Shown here: positions 62,134 through 64,000 of the stretch, piece by piece
Layout of the letters: the number at the start of each line of letters is the position of its first letter
How positions within the stretch are numbered: position 1 is the stretch's first letter
Assembly (NCBI GenBank): GCA_963663285.2
Contig: CAXXNI010000004.1
Span: 124,001-188,000, forward strand
Direction: 5' to 3'
From: CAXXOK01 sp963663285
GTDB taxonomy: Bacteria > Bacillota > Clostridia > Christensenellales > Aristaeellaceae
Length of the DNA: 64,000 bases
Position numbers and translations under genes: made by a program
The notes under the pieces: generated by a model
Seen by the model: only the letters and a program-made list of their open reading frames with translations
Database searches by the model: none
Told to the model about the DNA's origin: nothing

Positions 62134-62964
62134 TTACTCCACCGTATCCACATCCAGCCCCAGCTTAATGGCTACTTCATCCGCGCGGGCCTGCGCATCG
62201 CGGTAACCGCTCAGGCTGCTGAACAGGTCGTACGCCTGTTGCAGGTCGCCGCTGTTTTCATAGGTTTCGGCCTGCGCATACAGCTGGTCGCGATAATAGT
62301 TTTTGCAATCACGCGCTTGCGCCTGCGAATCGAAATAATCGCCCAAAAGGGCAAACCAGTTCAGCGCCTCTTCATAGGAGCCGGCGGTTTTCAATTCTTT
62401 GGCGTGGTCGTACACCTGCGTTTGCAGGTTGCTGAGCAGACTATCGGCGTCGCGGTAGCCCGATGCGTCCGCATAGGCGAACAGGGCGGTTTCGTAATCC
62501 TGCGTTTCCTCGGCGCTGTGGCCGCGGCAATAGGCGGCGCGCAGGGCGGAATCCTCAAAATCGCCGAGGGTGGCAAAGGCTTCGGCGGCCTCGGCAAAGG
62601 TGCCCGCGTCCTCCAGTACGCTCGCGTGGCAGTAGGTATAGCGCTGCGCGCCGTACATAAAATCCTTCGATTGTTCAAAGTAAGTCTCGGCCGCGGCGTA
62701 ATCCCCCTGCTCGTAATAGGTGAGCCCGTGGGAATAGGCGGCGTAGGTGAGCGCCTGTTGGTAATCCCCCAACTTATCAAAAGCAATGGCGGCCTCGGCG
62801 TATTCCCCCGCCGCAAAAGATGCGATGGCGCGGTTATACGCGCCGGATTTGTCCCCCGTACAGCCGGTGAGGGCAAACAGCGTTACGCAAAGCAGCAGCG
62901 CAAACAACCTGCGCGGGGCGCGGGGAAGCAAGCGGGTGCCATGGCTGCGGCGCGAAAAGTACAT
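62134..62964 (-). CDS. Lipoprotein with repeated tetratricopeptide-like units
   Basis: 276 residues from the ATG at 62964, preceded by AAAGGAGG. A signal peptide ends in the lipobox LTGC. The mature part has seven or so ~30-residue Ala/Tyr-rich repeats with the pattern GDYxxAxxxFxxLGDYxDA, a TPR/Sel1-like solenoid. Such proteins act as extracytoplasmic scaffolds. It lies 1 bp from the next GNAT gene, in one unit. The partner is unknown. Confidence 0.85.
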   Translation of the reverse strand: MYFSRRSHGTRLLPRAPRRLFALLLCVTLFALTGCTGDKSGAYNRAIASFAAGEYAEAAIAFDKLGDYQQALTYAAYSHGLTYYEQGDYAAAETYFEQSKDFMYGAQRYTYCHASVLEDAGTFAEAAEAFATLGDFEDSALRAAYCRGHSAEETQDYETALFAYADASGYRDADSLLSNLQTQVYDHAKELKTAGSYEEALNWFALLGDYFDSQAQARDCKNYYRDQLYAQAETYENSGDLQQAYDLFSSLSGYRDAQARADEVAIKLGLDVDTVE

Positions 62965-62965
62965 A

Positions 62966-63553
62966 TTAGCCTCCTTTGGGTTTGCGGGCATCAAATTCGG
63001 CGCGCAAAATGGCGTACAGCTCTACATCCACAAAGCGGCCTTTGTTGTAAATACGCTGGCGCAGCAGCCCTTCGCGCTGCATACCTGCGTGGCGCATCAC
63101 CGCGCCGCTGGCAGGGTTGTCGGTTTCGTACTGCGCTTCAACGCGGTTCAGGTTTAGGGTGGTAAAGCAAAAACGAAGCATCGCCTCAAGCGCCTCGCTC
63201 ATCAGGCCGCGGTTCCAATAGGCGCGGCTTAAGCTGTAGCCGATTTCGGCGGAGCGGTTTTCTGGCTGCACCCACATCAGCCCGATGGTGCCGATGACCC
63301 TGCGTTCGGCTGTCAGCTCGATTACGTAGGTTGCGGGCGCGCCCATGCGGTATTGGCGGATGATGCCGCGCAAATAGCCGCGCGTCTGGTGCGGCGAAGT
63401 GTGCGCATCCCACAGCACGTGGCGGGCAACCTCGGGGTCGCGGCAATAGGTGTACATATCGTGCGCATCGCTCATGCGGGCTGCGCGCAGCGTAAGGTGC
63501 GGGGTGGTCAGAACCGGTAGGTGGGCGAAAATGTCAGCGGCAAACAGCATCAT
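62966..63553 (-). CDS. GNAT N-acetyltransferase (RimJ/RimL type)
   Basis: 195 residues. LTLRAARMSDAHDMYTYCRD is the opening of RimJ/RimL acetyltransferases. VIGTIGLMWVQPENRSAEIG and SLSRAYWNRGLMSEALEAML form the acetyl-CoA pyrophosphate-binding region. The C-terminal FVDVELYAILRAEF is also conserved. It transfers acetyl from acetyl-CoA to an amine, perhaps a ribosomal protein or a small molecule. It is 53 bp downstream of the small membrane protein. Confidence 0.9.
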   Translation of the reverse strand: MMLFAADIFAHLPVLTTPHLTLRAARMSDAHDMYTYCRDPEVARHVLWDAHTSPHQTRGYLRGIIRQYRMGAPATYVIELTAERRVIGTIGLMWVQPENRSAEIGYSLSRAYWNRGLMSEALEAMLRFCFTTLNLNRVEAQYETDNPASGAVMRHAGMQREGLLRQRIYNKGRFVDVELYAILRAEFDARKPKGG

Positions 63554-63605
63554 TGGGCAGCTTCCTTACCTTTTGATTTGCGGGGACGGGGCAAACGTAC
63601 GCGGG

Positions 63606-63758
63606 TTACAGCAGCACGGCCTGCGGGTAGGGCGGCGCGCCGGTTAGCAGGCCCGCGACCAGTACCACTGCGCCGATGAGCAGCAGCAGCAGGAAAAAGA
63701 GCATCAGCCAGAGAAATGGATGGGGTCTCCAAACGAGTTTATTGGCTTTGGCGCACAT
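63606..63758 (-). CDS. 50-residue single-pass membrane protein
   Basis: The ATG at 63758 has TAGGAGGATTCCGCT directly upstream, an ideal site. The protein reads MCAKANKLVWRPHPFLWLML, continuing FFLLLLLIGAVVLVAGLLTG and ending APPYPQAVLL. One long helix (about residues 15-40) follows a basic N-terminus, so the C-terminus is probably outside. It is not of a family I know; it may be a regulatory micro-protein. A longer frame on this strand at 63550-63732 has no such site and reads as Ala/Arg shadow. Confidence 0.65.
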   Translation of the reverse strand: MCAKANKLVWRPHPFLWLMLFFLLLLLIGAVVLVAGLLTGAPPYPQAVLL

Positions 63759-63855
63759 AGCGGAATCCTCCTAACGCCGTATGGGTAATGTATTTTTGCC
63801 GTACACGGGATAGATTAGCGCCCGTGCGGCGTTTGGTTGTTGCGGGGACAGGTTT

Positions 63856-64000
63856 TTACAGGCTGGGGGCGTTCAGCTTTGTCCACGCCATCAAAAGGCC
63901 GAGGGCGGTTTTGGCGTCGCACAGTTCGCCGCTCATCACGCGGTCAATGGCTTCGCGAAGCGGCATCTGCACTACGTTTAAGAATTCGTCCTCATCCAGA
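63856..64000 (-). CDS. NUDIX hydrolase (ADP-ribose pyrophosphatase-like), C-terminus only
   Basis: The frame entering from the right end gives 47 residues beginning LDEDEFLNVVQMPLREAIDR and ending LMAWTKLNAPSL at the TAA at 63856. The LDEDEF-(V)-PLREA pattern and GELCDAKTALGLLMAW are typical of the C-terminal end of ADP-ribose pyrophosphatases. The NUDIX box itself lies outside the window. Confidence 0.7.
   Translation of the reverse strand, partial: LDEDEFLNVVQMPLREAIDRVMSGELCDAKTALGLLMAWTKLNAPSL

Noticed and set aside
62065..63165. 366-codon plus-strand frame
   Set aside because: Antisense to the repeat lipoprotein gene, which has a clear signal peptide, lipobox and ribosome site.

Overview
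The window looks like a chromosomal segment from a fairly GC-rich member of the Firmicutes, most likely class Clostridia. The evidence is the ylxM-ffh-rpsP-khpA-rimM-trmD gene order, strong AGGAGG-type ribosome binding sites, SigmaA-type TTGACA/TATAAT promoters, an LtaS-like enzyme and stressosome (Rsb) proteins. I cannot name a genus. No rRNA, CRISPR array, integrase or transposase was seen; there is one tRNA gene.

Layout. (1) 1-9584, minus strand: the end of a surface-polysaccharide cluster (ATP-grasp enzyme, flippase, DegT aminotransferase, GT2 glycosyltransferase, polytopic membrane protein, EamA transporter, hexapeptide acetyltransferase), then a transglutaminase-like protein and a DUF1848 gene that has lost its 5' end. 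(2) Near 9585 the truncated DUF1848 gene meets, head to head, the last ~36 codons of an apparent helicase-nuclease gene on the plus strand; this is a rearrangement or assembly junction. (3) 9938-14299, plus: a lipoprotein with five peptidoglycan-binding repeats, a serine beta-lactamase-like protein and an AraC regulator behind a perfect consensus promoter. (4) 14759-26537, minus: more envelope genes (GT2, glf, LtaS-like phosphoglycerol transferase, processive GT2), then nucleoside kinase, exonuclease, flavoprotein, and rpiR and surE, which together carry three frameshifts. (5) 26641-32035: two small-protein loci and the SRP/ribosome-maturation operon, which is interrupted by a four-unit tandem hairpin repeat. 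(6) 32438-38461, plus: MoxR ATPase - DUF58 - transglutaminase membrane protein, then a PHP-domain protein.

(7) 38643-45158, minus: one operon encoding RsbR-, RsbS-, RsbT- and RsbX-like proteins followed by a 1025-residue hybrid histidine kinase and a response regulator with an HD-GYP domain. This appears to be a stressosome whose output is phosphorelay and cyclic-di-GMP breakdown rather than a sigma-B factor. It is transcribed divergently from katG (45675-47867), which together with cysteine-rich PAS domains suggests redox sensing. A GGDEF diguanylate cyclase lies a little further on (49675-50781). (8) 50900-53800 is visibly AT-rich, carries a KAP-family P-loop NTPase and a DUF2798 membrane protein, and ends at the 3' end of tRNA-Leu(GAG); it looks like an acquired island. 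(9) 54456-60236: gyrB and gyrA separated by 1.17 kb of direct and inverted repeats. (10) 60648-64000, minus: two flavodoxin-like proteins, a repeat lipoprotein, a GNAT acetyltransferase, a 50-residue membrane protein and the 3' end of a NUDIX hydrolase.

A family of ~125-bp imperfect hairpin repeats occurs at three places (14315-14440, 29151-29660, 60293-60420). At two of them it is coupled to a second repeat module and sits between convergent genes.
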